Counted from the stretch's first letter, positions 8,571 to 17,726 are shown. The stretch is DNA of 42,520 nucleotides from Pseudoalteromonas atlantica (GCA_007988745.1 BJUT01000036.1:1-42520); one strand, 5' to 3'. Made by a program: numbers and translations. Notes: a model not told the origin generated them from the sequence alone.

Positions 8571-9719
8571 TTATAATGCCACTAAGCTTTGCGTGAGCAT
8601 TGCTTTAATTTGTTTAACTATGTTGGCTTCTGTTTCTGGTTCAAATTGTTGAATACGCGGGGTATGGATATGCCCAGTAGGAATGCTCGAATTTAGCGCG
8701 TCACGCAGTCGAATACTACGATACGATATTTCGTTAGACAAATAACCCCCCCCGCCGCCATTTACTGCAACACTGTTTTTAAGCGCGCCGTACGAGCCCG
8801 CTTTAAAGGTTTTATCGAGTGTAGTTACTTCGCGGTTGTCGATTACTTTATATGGGCCTTTGGCGTTTTGCATGGCGCTTACTGGTAGGCTAAATTTTAC
8901 AAATTCATTACCAGGTAATGGGCGGCCATTTAGCTTGGGTATAACAGGGCTTGTTTGCGTACCGCCGTAGACAATATTAGCGTTATCTGGCGCGGTTACG
9001 CTGCGGCGTTTACCAGGAAAGTGCTCTAAATCAAACTCGGTTCTGCCCATACTAACCGTTACAACCATGTCGACGTTGTTAAGTGCATAGTAGGGGGCAA
9101 GGAGTGATTCTATTATACCTTGGTCAAAGTCTTCGTAGCGTACTGGTACCATAACCGTGTTAATTTCGGCGCTAACGCCATTGTAATTAATAACTTGGCC
9201 GTCGAGTAACAATGCGGCGACCCCTGATGGGTTGCTTTGGTTGATATTTTTGTCGAGTAAAAAAGGGTCAAATCCGGTAAGTATAATTTTTTTATCACTG
9301 CCTGATGAAAAAGCTAAATCGGTGCGGCCTCGGCTGCCCTCTTCAAGCATGCTTAGCAGCGTATTTATTTGCGCGTCAGATAGCTCAACGTTAGCTGCGG
9401 TTGTACGTATTACTTTGCTTGAAAGCAAGCGCGCCCAGTAAAGTGCTCGGTCGTCGTAATTGTTAGTTTTAATAATGCGTTGCTTAGCGCTTTCCCACAG
9501 CTCAAAACTATAGGTTTGAATGAGCTGCTTTGCCTCTTTAAAGTTATTGAGCGCTTTAAACTGTTGCTCAAAGGTGGTTACTTCTTTATTAAAGGCGTTT
9601 AACACAGTGGGCATAGCTGTTTGTGCCTTGCTGATGCGTTGTTCTTCAACGGTGAGTGGATTACTTAAAGCTGCGAATGAAGAGGCAATTAAGCTGGTTG
9701 CTAGTAATACTTTGATCAT
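8571..9719 (-). CDS. Secreted pyroglutamyl-peptidase-I-like protein with Ser at the catalytic Cys position
   Basis: I start this gene at the ATG at 9719, which has AGGAGT four bases upstream and gives a clean signal peptide (MIKVLLATSLIASSFAALS); the 382-aa product is thus exported. Residues about 20-140 are a helical N-terminal extension absent from classical Pcp. The Pcp fold follows: ILTGFDPF with NPSG, a GRTEF block where Pcp has its catalytic Glu, and HIHTP (His352) for the catalytic His. Pcp normally has Cys in a YxCN-type motif, but here the matching segment is GGYLSNE with Ser328. Either the nucleophile has changed or the protein no longer hydrolyses pyroglutamyl peptides. It is monocistronic and divergent from the PhoX-like gene. 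Confidence 0.8.
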   Translation of the reverse strand: MIKVLLATSLIASSFAALSNPLTVEEQRISKAQTAMPTVLNAFNKEVTTFEQQFKALNNFKEAKQLIQTYSFELWESAKQRIIKTNNYDDRALYWARLLSSKVIRTTAANVELSDAQINTLLSMLEEGSRGRTDLAFSSGSDKKIILTGFDPFLLDKNINQSNPSGVAALLLDGQVINYNGVSAEINTVMVPVRYEDFDQGIIESLLAPYYALNNVDMVVTVSMGRTEFDLEHFPGKRRSVTAPDNANIVYGGTQTSPVIPKLNGRPLPGNEFVKFSLPVSAMQNAKGPYKVIDNREVTTLDKTFKAGSYGALKNSVAVNGGGGGYLSNEISYRSIRLRDALNSSIPTGHIHTPRIQQFEPETEANIVKQIKAMLTQSLVAL

Positions 9720-9925
9720 GATACTCCTAATTAAGCCGTTGTTATTTGAGTAACTTACTATCCTACTATTAAACAGTGAGGGCAATTATTTAAAGTTGAA
9801 TTAACTGATATCTGGTACGGATGGAATGTTACATTATTACATTTTGATGAATTTAGCAAAGCGCCGCACTTCTAGCGGGTTATTTCCTTTACTATAGATT
9901 TAATAAAAAACACGGGAATAAAATA

Positions 9926-11293
9926 ATGGTTTCTAGAAGAGAGTTTTTATTTAGTGCAGGCTCGCTTGCGTTTATTGGCTTATCGCGCAGCGCAATGGGT
10001 AACGTTGCTTTACCTGAAGTAACAACAAAGTTACCTGCTTATGGCCCATTAATAGCCGACCCTCAGGCCTTATTAGATTTACCTAAAGGCTTTAGTTATC
10101 GGGTTATATCGGCACTTGGCGATAAAATGGATGATGGTTTAGACGTACCCGACCGTGCCGATGGCATGGGTTGTATTGCATTAGATAACGAACGCGTAGC
10201 CCTTATACGTAACCATGAGTTACAGCCTAAACACATTAATAATGCATCTGATTTAATTAGTAATCACAAAACCCCCTTAGCCTATGATTCATTTAAAAAT
10301 GGTGTAGCTTTGCCTGGGGGCACTAGCCATATAATTTATAACTTAAAAGAGCAAAAACGCGAGCAAGAGTATTTATCGCTGTGTGGCACAATAAGAAACT
10401 GCTCAGGTGGTGTAACGCCATGGGGCAGTTGGCTAACCTGCGAAGAAACCGTTATGGATAAAAGCGATGGCTTGTCTCAATCTCACGGTTACATTTTTGA
10501 GGTACCAGCCAGCGCCAAAGGCTTAATTAAGCCTGAGCCATTATATGATATGGGCCGCTTTAATCATGAAGCCGCCGCAATAGACCCACAAACTGGCATT
10601 GTTTATTTAACTGAAGATAGAGGCGATAGTTTGTTTTATCGGTTTATTCCTCATCATCGCGGTAAGTTAAATAAAGGCGGCACATTGCAAGCGATGGTAA
10701 TTAAAAACCAGCCTCAGTTTGATAGCCGAAATTGGGATTCACCGGCCATGCCACTACACAGCGACCTTTTAGTTGAATGGATAACGCTCACAAACCCTAA
10801 AAGCCCAAATGATGACCTACGTAAGCAAGGTTATAAAAAAGGTGCAGCCTTATTTGCACGAGGAGAGGGAATACATTGGGGTAAAAATGAGCTTTATTTT
10901 TGCTGTACTAATGGGGGCAAAAAGCAGTTAGGTCAGGTAATGAAGTACACACCTTCAAAAAACGAAGGCACTGAGTTAGAGCAAAATGAGCCTGGTAAAA
11001 TACAACTATTTGTAGAAAGTACAAACGAGTCGTTATACAACTTTGGTGATAATTTAACGGTAGCACCTAACGGGCATTTAATTGTATGTGAGGATCAATA
11101 CACAGATACGGTGAATAACCATTTACGCGGGGTAACACCTAAAGGAGAGGTGTATAACTTTGCTAAATTGCATGCGCAAACAGAGCTTGCTGGGGCGTGT
11201 TTTTCACCTGACGGGCAAACCTTGTTTGTAAATGTATACATGCCAACTAAAACGTTGGCTATTACTGGTCCTTGGGATAGTTTTAAGCTTTAA
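9926..11293 (+). CDS. PhoX-type phosphatase (DUF839), Tat-exported
   Basis: The 455-aa product opens with a twin-arginine signal (SRREFLFSAGSLAF), which suits a metalloprotein folded before export. The body is the PhoX propeller: GSWLTCEE with Cys172, where PhoX enzymes hold an iron-binding Cys, then GRFNHEAAAIDP, YLTEDRGDS and a later FGDNLTVAPNG-type blade. PhoX proteins are calcium/iron alkaline phosphatases. This protein is shorter than the roughly 600-aa enzymes, so phosphatase activity is likely but not certain. No convincing Pho box was found in the short upstream region. GGGA precedes the ATG. It is monocistronic and converges on dps and the GGA-repeat RNA. Confidence 0.85.
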   Translation: MVSRREFLFSAGSLAFIGLSRSAMGNVALPEVTTKLPAYGPLIADPQALLDLPKGFSYRVISALGDKMDDGLDVPDRADGMGCIALDNERVALIRNHELQPKHINNASDLISNHKTPLAYDSFKNGVALPGGTSHIIYNLKEQKREQEYLSLCGTIRNCSGGVTPWGSWLTCEETVMDKSDGLSQSHGYIFEVPASAKGLIKPEPLYDMGRFNHEAAAIDPQTGIVYLTEDRGDSLFYRFIPHHRGKLNKGGTLQAMVIKNQPQFDSRNWDSPAMPLHSDLLVEWITLTNPKSPNDDLRKQGYKKGAALFARGEGIHWGKNELYFCCTNGGKKQLGQVMKYTPSKNEGTELEQNEPGKIQLFVESTNESLYNFGDNLTVAPNGHLIVCEDQYTDTVNNHLRGVTPKGEVYNFAKLHAQTELAGACFSPDGQTLFVNVYMPTKTLAITGPWDSFKL

Positions 11294-11299
11294 AGTGGT

Positions 11300-11535
11300 A
11301 AAAAATACAAACGCTTAGCATGGCTAGGCGTTTGTATTTTAACAATCCTTGTAGGTTTACCAAATCCGTTAGCAAGCTTTAGTCATCCTTGGTGCATTTA
11401 CTACATCCTTTATGTAATAAGCAACGGGTCCTTGTAGTTTGCACTTCATCCTGTACCTACTTATGTAACGTCTCCTTGTATCTTTATTAGTCCTTTAACT
11501 CTTATTAACATTCCTTGTATGGCAAAGTGGGTAAT
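11300..11535 (-). ncRNA. Candidate CsrB/RsmX-type CsrA-sequestering small RNA
   Basis: Read on the minus strand, nine GGA motifs occur at plus-strand TCC positions 11512, 11491, 11473, 11449, 11429, 11406, 11386, 11365 and 11346. The spacing is 18-24 nt. Four or five sit in TACAAGGA or TACAGGATG contexts, matching the known CsrA consensus RUACARGGAUGU. Some lie in hairpin loops: ACAA-GGA-TTGT at site 9, and at site 6 a nine-pair stem TTATTACAT/ATGTAGTAA with AAAGG in the loop. The array ends at a strong minus-strand terminator. A weak promoter match (TTGAAT, plus 11565-11570; 17-base gap; AATCAT, plus 11542-11547) would start the RNA near 11535. It could instead be the processed 3' end of the dps mRNA. 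CsrB RNAs bind many CsrA dimers and relieve CsrA repression. No TGTAAG-N6-CTTACA (GacA/UvrY) site was seen upstream. Confidence 0.72.
11301..11340 (-). terminator. Strong intrinsic terminator ending the GGA-repeat RNA, also usable by the PhoX-like gene
   Basis: AAAATACAAACGC (11302-11314) pairs with GCGTTTGTATTTT (11328-11340). An inner TTAGC/GCTAG extension (about 11315-11327) closes an ATG loop. T-tracts occur in both directions. Confidence 0.92.
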
Positions 11536-11538
11536 AAA

Positions 11539-12054
11539 TTAATGATTTAGTTTACCTGCAGACGATTCAATGTGTGCACGTACAAACCATTGAAACTGCT
11601 CTAAGTCACCTAGCTGGCTGGTGATCATATCCTCTGATACTGGGTCTAATTCAGACAGCGTGCCAATGGCTTTGCGGTGGTCGGCGTTTACGCCACTGTA
11701 TACTTTGTCTAATGCACCTAAATGCTCTACTACAAAGGCTTTACCTAATGAGTATTCTTCCCATGTGCGGCGATCTACAATTGACTTAGGTGTACCTTGT
11801 GGCGTACCGCCTAATGTAGCAATACGCTCTGCGATGGTGTCGGTCATTTCGCGAATAGCATCCACTTGTGGGTCTAACATTTCATGCACACCAATAAAGC
11901 TTGGGCCTACTACATTCCAGTGAATATGCTTTAAAGTAAGTTGTAAGTCTAAAAGCGCTACGAGTCGGTTATCGAGTGTTTCAATTGTTTTTTTTGCTGA
12001 TTCGTTATCCATACCTGGGGCTGTAAATTCAATTGGGTGTTGTGAGTTACTCAT
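11539..12054 (-). CDS. dps: Dps family DNA-binding ferritin
   Basis: Dps forms a dodecamer that oxidises and stores iron using peroxide and shields DNA in stress and stationary phase. The 171-aa product has the complete ferroxidase signature: His45 in HIHW, His57 in VHEMLD, Asp61, Asp72 and Glu76 in TDTIAER, equivalent to E. coli His51, His63, Asp67, Asp78 and Glu82. The N-terminal tail is short with few Lys or Arg, so DNA binding may be weak. GGGAGA before the ATG supports the start. Its stop codon lies about four bases from the predicted 5' end of the GGA-repeat RNA, and the two could share a transcript. Confidence 0.95.
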   Translation of the reverse strand: MSNSQHPIEFTAPGMDNESAKKTIETLDNRLVALLDLQLTLKHIHWNVVGPSFIGVHEMLDPQVDAIREMTDTIAERIATLGGTPQGTPKSIVDRRTWEEYSLGKAFVVEHLGALDKVYSGVNADHRKAIGTLSELDPVSEDMITSQLGDLEQFQWFVRAHIESSAGKLNH

Positions 12055-12664
12055 AATGTCTCCCGTTGTGTAATTTGTTGTATGTAGCCATTGCTACCAT
12101 TTAACTTGCAATACATTAAGCAAAGCCTATGCCTACCAAGTTTATTTGTTTAAGTTATTGATATTTAATGTTTTGTTTTTACTTGGGTACGTAAGGTTAA
12201 AAAGGGAGAGGCGTAGAATATGAATTTTATGCACTTATTTTTGTAAATTGTGCACAGTAGTAAAAAAGCTGTGGCTGTTTATCGATTGAGTTGAAATTTG
12301 TTTATGCTCAATAAGGCATAGTCTGTGTAATACAGCGACCTAATGTGCTTAGTCTTACAATTCACGCCGTTATTAAATTGCCTTTAAAGCTCACCTTAAT
12401 ATTGCATGCGCTACAATCTCTAAATAAAACCCGGTAAATAAGCTAAGCAAGGGTATAAAAATATAAAGGTGCTTATTTATTACCTGCGTAATGATTAATT
12501 CAGGTGTTTTATACAGGGCTAACGCTGCTCTTTTAAAGCCGCGCTACTGGGCTTTACTGCTTAGATTTTAAAAATCAGCCTTTGTACTTATTTAATCTCT
12601 TTAGTTGGTGAATGCTCACTGATATACTCCCGCCGCATTTTAATTGGGGTTATGTAAATAAATC
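12055..12664. other. Long divergent intergenic region between dps and the Tsx-like gene
   Basis: These 610 bases contain no convincing gene. GGTAAATAAGC (12433-12443) is complementary to GCTTATTTATTACC (12471-12484) apart from a three-base bulge. AAAGCC (12535-12540) pairs with GGCTTT (12550-12555), and ACCTG (12482-12486) pairs with CAGGT (12501-12505). They may form a folded leader ahead of the porin gene, but none has a T-tract and the folds are modest. Confidence 0.45.
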
Positions 12665-13444
12665 ATGAATTTTTTAAAAACACTGTTTACAACATCTATA
12701 CTGCTTTTGTCTCACTCAGCACTAGCAGAAAATTGGAGCGTCACACAGCTTCACACAAATTTTGGCGATGCCTTAAATCCCTTTACCGGGGAGTCGTCAT
12801 TTACACGCACCTACACCATAGAGCATGCCTCAGAGCATGACTTAGGTGATAACTACTTTTTTATCGACTTTTTAAACGACAGCCTTAGTGATGGTTTTCA
12901 AGATACGGGTATATATGGCGAGTGGTACACAACACTTAGCTTATCAAAAGCCTTTGATACCTCTGTGCGTTATGGTGCAATAAAAGACACAGGTTTAGTG
13001 TTTGGTATAAACGCCGGTGAAGAGGGGTTAATGAAATATACCCCAGGCATCAAGCTCAGCTGGGATGCCCCAGGCTTTGATTTTTTAACAACTACTTTTG
13101 CAGGTTATATTGATGCCAACGGCGGCGTGCAAAAAGATCAGCTAGCCAAGCAAGACAACAGCATTTTTATAGACCTTGCATGGGGTGCACCTTTTACACT
13201 AGCTAGCCAAGCATTTTATTTTACCGGCCACGTAGAATATATTTCTGGGCGTGATGACGAACTAGGCAATAAAGTTAATGAGTGGTTGCTTGCTCAACCC
13301 GCTGTGCATTGGGATGTAGGGCAAAACTTTAATTTAAACCCTCAGCAGTTGATGGTAGGGGTAGAGTGGCGCTATTGGTACAACAAGTTAGGGACTAATA
13401 AAATAGAAAACCAGCCCTTTTTACATGCTATTTGGGTATTTTAA
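12665..13444 (+). CDS. Tsx/OmpK-family outer membrane channel
   Basis: The 259-aa product has a signal peptide ending SALA at about residue 21. A mature chain of about 238 aa follows, made of alternating amphipathic beta strands and ending in the aromatic residue Phe (HAIWVF), as expected for BAM-inserted barrels. The opening NWSVTQLHTNFGDALNP and the WEYISG/VEWRYWYNK-type strands fit the nucleoside-specific Tsx channel family. E. coli Tsx imports nucleosides; the substrate here is inferred only from family. It is a single gene preceded by a long region with hairpins and followed by a strong terminator. Confidence 0.85.
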   Translation: MNFLKTLFTTSILLLSHSALAENWSVTQLHTNFGDALNPFTGESSFTRTYTIEHASEHDLGDNYFFIDFLNDSLSDGFQDTGIYGEWYTTLSLSKAFDTSVRYGAIKDTGLVFGINAGEEGLMKYTPGIKLSWDAPGFDFLTTTFAGYIDANGGVQKDQLAKQDNSIFIDLAWGAPFTLASQAFYFTGHVEYISGRDDELGNKVNEWLLAQPAVHWDVGQNFNLNPQQLMVGVEWRYWYNKLGTNKIENQPFLHAIWVF

Positions 13445-13470
13445 GCAAAGCTTGCTTTGCTAGGCTGATA

Positions 13471-13499
13471 AAAAAATAGCGCCTTTTGGCGCTATTTTT
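13471..13499. terminator. Bidirectional intrinsic terminator
   Basis: AAAAATAGCGCC (13472-13483) pairs perfectly with GGCGCTATTTTT (13488-13499) around TTTT. A second palindrome, AGCAAAG/CTTTGCT, sits just upstream at 13444-13461. Confidence 0.93.
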
Positions 13500-13533
13500 A
13501 GTCAGTGTGGTTGGAATTTTAAGTGCTTGGTTG

Positions 13534-14313
13534 TTACTCATAACCACGAGGTTTTTTGGTTTTAATAACTGCAATATAAGCATGCCAACTGGCGTAACTA
13601 AGCAAAGGCATAATTACAATAAAGCCCGTGGCGCCGGTAGCAAAACCAACAGCTACCAATACAAATATACAAATTGACCATACCACCATAGCGGCAAAGT
13701 TAGTTTTTACAGCGTTCATAGAGCTGATTACAGCGGTCATAATATCTACTCGTCGCTCCATCATTATTTGTGGAGCAAAAGCAGAAAGCGAAAATACAGT
13801 CACCAGTAATACCCCTCCTATTATGCTGCCTAACGTTAAAAACGCCGATAACTCTTCAAAGGTGGGATTGGCGTGGCTAGGATATAAAGCATGCACAAGC
13901 GCGGCTAAACGCATCCAAGCAATCATGATAACCATTAGCATTATTGCAAAGCCCCATTCGCCTACTGGGTTTCTAAACATCGACTTTATAGAGTGGCTAA
14001 GTGTGGGTTTATGGCCTTTTTCAAGCTCCCATGCTACATCGTAAAGGCCTGCCGCGAAGGCTGGGCCTATTAATGCAAACGCCACGGTTGCAGGCAGTAT
14101 TACTAAATATGTACCTGTAAACATTGCCCAGTAAACAATAGCAACAGGAATAAGGGTAAATATTACCCCGTAAATAAGGCTCAATATGGGCGCACGGGTC
14201 ATGTCTTTAAATGCCAGTGCTAGCCAGTGAAAAGCCGCAAATGTGTTTACCTTATTGCATTCAATGCAGCGGGCAAATTCAGAGTGTTTATTAATCGTAT
14301 TTGTTGTTGGCAT
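13534..14313 (-). CDS. DUF2189 integral membrane protein
   Basis: I start at the ATG at 14313 because AAGGAG lies seven bases before it; an ORF start 45 bases earlier lacks such a site. The 259-aa product has about six membrane segments. A soluble N-terminus with a CIECNKV motif precedes the start of the family domain (AFHWLALAFKDM). Conserved-looking features are the GPAFAAGLYDVAWELEKG loop and FAPQIMMERRVD. DUF2189 has no known function. The gene is divergent from the MscS channel gene and converges on the Tsx-like gene. Confidence 0.8.
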   Translation of the reverse strand: MPTTNTINKHSEFARCIECNKVNTFAAFHWLALAFKDMTRAPILSLIYGVIFTLIPVAIVYWAMFTGTYLVILPATVAFALIGPAFAAGLYDVAWELEKGHKPTLSHSIKSMFRNPVGEWGFAIMLMVIMIAWMRLAALVHALYPSHANPTFEELSAFLTLGSIIGGVLLVTVFSLSAFAPQIMMERRVDIMTAVISSMNAVKTNFAAMVVWSICIFVLVAVGFATGATGFIVIMPLLSYASWHAYIAVIKTKKPRGYE

Positions 14314-14569
14314 AACAACGCTCCTTAACAAGGTGTCTCTTAAAGGTTTAGAACACATTGGCTTTATTTACAAATTGAACAATATATACGCAATAAAAAA
14401 TATTTTCGGTCAATTTATGTACTGATTTGTTTTTGTAACTGTTATTGGTGATAAAAATGAAAGGCGAATACAGCGAATAAGTAAAAATTCGTAATTTAGT
14501 TAATAAAAAGTTAATATAAAGTGTTTAATGTGATTTTATATTTACAACCAGTCTAACAGGAACAATAAA

Positions 14570-15403
14570 ATGGACGAGATAATAAATAATATTGATGTAA
14601 ATCAGTATTTGCCGGCAGCAGTAATGTGGGCAACAAATATTCTAATGGCAATTGTTATATTACTAATAGGCTTATGGCTTGCGGGTAAAGTGCGTAATAT
14701 GATTATTAGTTTATGCCATAAATACACTCACTTTGATGACACGCTGTTTCGCTTTTTAGGAAGTATGGCGCGCTATGTTATTTTAGCGTTTGTATTTATT
14801 GCCGTGTTAAACCGCTTTGGTGTGCAAACAGCTTCAATAATTGCGCTATTAGGTGCGGCAGGTTTAGCTATTGGGTTAGCGCTGCAAGGTGCTATGTCTA
14901 ACTTAGCTGCAGGTGTAATGTTACTTATATTTAGACCTTACAAAGTAAACGACTTTATTGAAGCCGCAGGGCGCTTTGGTAAAGTTACCGAGGTTGATAT
15001 GTTTACAACTATTTTGCAAACGTTCGATAATCAGCAAGTTATTATCCCAAATAGCCAAATTTGGGGAGCGCAAATTATTAATCACTCGCATCATCCTATT
15101 CGCGGCGTAGATATGCACTTTGGTGTGGCATACGATGAAAACACCGACGCTGTTCGCAAAGTTATTGATAGCGTGCTTGAGGCTCACCCACACATACTAA
15201 AAGACCCAGCTCCTTTTGTTGAAGTAGAAACACTAAACAACAGCTCGGTAGACTTTTTAGTAAGACCTTTTTGTAAAGGCGAGCACTACTTCGAAATTTT
15301 ATACACGGTGCCAGAGCTGATTAAAAAAGCCCTTGATGAAAACAATATCGAAATTCCATTCCCACATCGTAAAGTTATTTTAGTTAACGAGAATAAAGAT
15401 TAA
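14570..15403 (+). CDS. Small-conductance mechanosensitive channel, MscS family
   Basis: MscS opens under membrane tension to release osmolytes during hypo-osmotic shock. The 277-aa product has three membrane helices (about 15-38, 62-85, 88-115). The pore-lining third helix is rich in Gly and Ala (GAAGLAIGLALQGAMSNLAAG), followed by the beta domain (PYKVNDFIEAAGRFGKV...IPNSQIWG) and an alpha/beta C-terminal domain. Length is close to E. coli MscS (286 aa). AGGAA precedes the ATG. It is monocistronic, ending in two tandem terminators. Confidence 0.95.
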   Translation: MDEIINNIDVNQYLPAAVMWATNILMAIVILLIGLWLAGKVRNMIISLCHKYTHFDDTLFRFLGSMARYVILAFVFIAVLNRFGVQTASIIALLGAAGLAIGLALQGAMSNLAAGVMLLIFRPYKVNDFIEAAGRFGKVTEVDMFTTILQTFDNQQVIIPNSQIWGAQIINHSHHPIRGVDMHFGVAYDENTDAVRKVIDSVLEAHPHILKDPAPFVEVETLNNSSVDFLVRPFCKGEHYFEILYTVPELIKKALDENNIEIPFPHRKVILVNENKD

Positions 15404-15414
15404 GGCTTAAGCCT

Positions 15415-15442
15415 AAGAGCACTTTATAAGTGCTCTTTTTTT
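15415..15442 (+). terminator. Intrinsic terminator after the MscS gene
   Basis: AAGAGCACTT (15415-15424) pairs with AAGTGCTCTT (15428-15437) around TAT, followed by a run of T. Confidence 0.93.
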
Positions 15443-15447
15443 GTCTG

Positions 15448-15475
15448 AAAAAGTTACACGCCTGTGTAATTTTTT
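15448..15475 (+). terminator. Second, back-up intrinsic terminator
   Basis: TTACAC (15454-15459) pairs with GTGTAA (15464-15469) around GCCT, with five A before and six T after. It lies directly behind the first terminator and before the catalase promoter region. Confidence 0.8.
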
Positions 15476-15633
15476 CTTTTATAAATTACCTCAAATACTA
15501 CTTTTTTGTCTGTACAGCCCTTTTTTACTAGGTTGGATGGCTGGTCTTTATTTTGCATTTGCATAGTCGCTTTTAGTTTTAAAGCTCATAAAAACTATCG
15601 ACCCATTAAATCAAATTGTATGAAGGACTAAAC

Positions 15634-17706
15634 ATGGCTGAATCATTTAAATACTCAGGCAATAAAGGGCATGGTGGCGAATTACATCAAAAGGCTTCTG
15701 ATGAATACCCAACGATGACCACCGCGCAAGGGTGCCCTGTTAGCGACGATCAAAACTCATTACGTGCAGGCAAGCGCGGCCCAGGTTTATTAGAAGATCA
15801 TGTAATGCGCGAAAAGTTGTTTCACTTTGATCACGAACGCATTCCAGAGCGTGTGGTACATGCCAGAGGCTACGGTGCTCATGGTTATTTTGAAACCTAC
15901 GATACGCTTGAAGATTTAACCTGTGCAGATATTTTTCAGCGCAAAGGCGAAAAAACACCGGTATTTGCACGGTTCTCAACTGTGGCAGGGAATAAAGGGT
16001 CTCCCGATTTAGCACGTGATGTTCGCGGGTTTGCTGTTAAATTTTACACCCAAGAAGGAAACTGGGATTTAGTGGGTAACAACATACCTGTATTTTTTAT
16101 TCAGGATGCAATGAAGTTTCCTGATTTAATTCACTCTGCTAAGGCTGAACCAGACCGTGGTTTTCCACAAGCGCAAACCGCGCACGATAACTTTTGGGAC
16201 TTTGTAAGTTTATCACCTGAGTCAATTCATATGATTATGTGGGCCATGTCAGATAGAGCTATACCGCGCTCTTTACGCTTTATGGAGGGCTTTGGTGTTC
16301 ATACCTTTAAATTTATTAATGCAAATGGCGATGAAAAATTTGTTAAGTTTCATTGGAAACCAAAAGCCGGTATGCAGTCAGTAGTGTGGAACGAAGCACT
16401 TAAACTTAATGGTGCTGACCCTGATTTTCATCGTCGAGACATGTGGGAATCTATTGGTAAAGGCGACTTCCCAGAGTGGGAGCTAGGTGTGCAAGTGTTT
16501 GATCAGCAATTTGCTGATGAATTTGAATTTGATGTTTTTGATGCCACCAAGCTTATACCTGAAGAGCAAGTACCCGTAAAAATTGTGGGCCGCATGGTGC
16601 TTGACCGTGTAGTTGATAACTTTTTTGCCGAAACAGAGCAAGTGGCTTTTTGTACACAAAACATTGTACCTGGGCTTGATTTTACACCCGACCCATTACT
16701 GCAAGGGCGTAACTTTTCGTATTTAGATACTCAAACCAAACGCTTAGGCGGTCCTAACTTTACGCATATTCCGGTTAATGCGCCTAAATGCCCAATGCGT
16801 CATTTTCAACAAGATGGCCACATGGCAATGCATAACCCTAAAGGGCGTGCTAACTACGAGCCAAACTCGTGGAGCGGCGATGAGCATAACCCCCGCGAAT
16901 GCCCAGTGCATGGCTTTAAAAGCTCAAGCGAGCCAGAAGTAAGCGGTGGAGATAAGCTGCGTTATCGCTCAGAAACATTTAGCGATCATTACAGCCAAGC
17001 GCGCCAATTTTACTTAAGCCAAACAGAAGTAGAGCAAGCGCACATTCAATATGCGTTTGTATTTGAGCTTTCAAAAGTAGAGCACGTGCCGATTCGCGAG
17101 CGTGTGGTTTCGCACTTATTAAATGTAGATAACACATTAGCGCAAGAAGTTGCAAAAGGCCTGCGTCTGCAAGATATGCCAGAGCCGGCTGAAGCTGCTA
17201 TGTCAACGCGTAACGATTTACCTGTATCAGATGCGCTAAGTATTTTAAAAAATGCGCCAGATACCTTTAAAGGTCGTAAGTTAGGTATTTTAGTGAGCGA
17301 TGGCTTTGATGCTGATATTTTTAATTCGGTTACAAATGCCTTAGACGCTGAAGGTGCTAACTACGAAATTGTTGCCGCACAAGTAGGGGGAGCATGTTGC
17401 AGTAAAGGTAAGCATGTAGCAGCGGATCAAGTAATCAATGGCGGCCCTTCGGTGCTTTACGATGCGGTGATGGTACTTGCAACGCAAGAGGGCGCTAAGA
17501 AGCTTGCTGGTATCCCTGAGGCGAAAGACTTTGTGAGCGATGCGTTCGCGCACATGAAATACATAGGCTACACAAAAGATGCCATGGCATTATTTGAAGC
17601 CGCAGGGCTTGATGGTAAAGCCGACGATGGTTGGATAGATTTAAACATGCACTCTGCAGATAAGTTTATTGAAACATTGCGCAATTTAAGATTTTGGCAG
17701 CGTTAG
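15634..17706 (+). CDS. katE: Large-subunit catalase (clade 2, HPII type)
   Basis: It converts hydrogen peroxide to water and oxygen. The chosen ATG at 15634 has AAGGA seven bases upstream; an in-frame TTG at 15616 would overlap that site. The 690-aa length and C-terminal domain mark the large-subunit class. The haem core shows His76 in RVVHARG, the GNNIP Asn at about 149-150, and Arg359/Tyr363 in RNFSYLDTQ, the proximal haem ligand motif shared with HPII. Residues about 545-690 form the flavodoxin/DJ-1-like domain ([15 protein letters not shown]). Clade 2 catalases are often stationary-phase enzymes; regulation here is not visible. It is monocistronic. Confidence 0.96.
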   Translation: MAESFKYSGNKGHGGELHQKASDEYPTMTTAQGCPVSDDQNSLRAGKRGPGLLEDHVMREKLFHFDHERIPERVVHARGYGAHGYFETYDTLEDLTCADIFQRKGEKTPVFARFSTVAGNKGSPDLARDVRGFAVKFYTQEGNWDLVGNNIPVFFIQDAMKFPDLIHSAKAEPDRGFPQAQTAHDNFWDFVSLSPESIHMIMWAMSDRAIPRSLRFMEGFGVHTFKFINANGDEKFVKFHWKPKAGMQSVVWNEALKLNGADPDFHRRDMWESIGKGDFPEWELGVQVFDQQFADEFEFDVFDATKLIPEEQVPVKIVGRMVLDRVVDNFFAETEQVAFCTQNIVPGLDFTPDPLLQGRNFSYLDTQTKRLGGPNFTHIPVNAPKCPMRHFQQDGHMAMHNPKGRANYEPNSWSGDEHNPRECPVHGFKSSSEPEVSGGDKLRYRSETFSDHYSQARQFYLSQTEVEQAHIQYAFVFELSKVEHVPIRERVVSHLLNVDNTLAQEVAKGLRLQDMPEPAEAAMSTRNDLPVSDALSILKNAPDTFKGRKLGILVSDGFDADIFNSVTNALDAEGANYEIVAAQVGGACCSKGKHVAADQVINGGPSVLYDAVMVLATQEGAKKLAGIPEAKDFVSDAFAHMKYIGYTKDAMALFEAAGLDGKADDGWIDLNMHSADKFIETLRNLRFWQR

Positions 17707-17726
17707 AACAAAACGCTTTAGCAAAT

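Noticed and set aside
9786..9925. Pho-box search before the PhoX-like gene (two TTACAT hexamers, 8 bp apart)
   Set aside because: The spacing and sequence do not fit the 11-bp CTGTCAT repeat pattern.
11346..11519. Plus-strand reading of the TCCTTGTA repeats as a CRISPR-like or DNA-binding repeat array
   Set aside because: Units are too short and the spacers too uniform and short (about 12-16 bp) for CRISPR; the minus-strand GGA reading with a terminator explains the array better.
11541..12054. GacA/UvrY-type TGTAAG-N6-CTTACA site upstream of the GGA-repeat RNA
   Set aside because: Only one half-site-like TGTAAG near 11942, with no matching partner.
12220..12246. Tiny frame MNFMHLFL with GGGAGAGG before it, on the plus strand
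   Set aside because: Eight codons only, with no conserved feature; a chance match to a ribosome binding site is likely in a 610-bp gap.
15620..15631. ATG-AAG-GAC-TAA frame overlapping the katE ribosome binding site
   Set aside because: Four codons long and overlaps the AAGGA used by katE at 15634.
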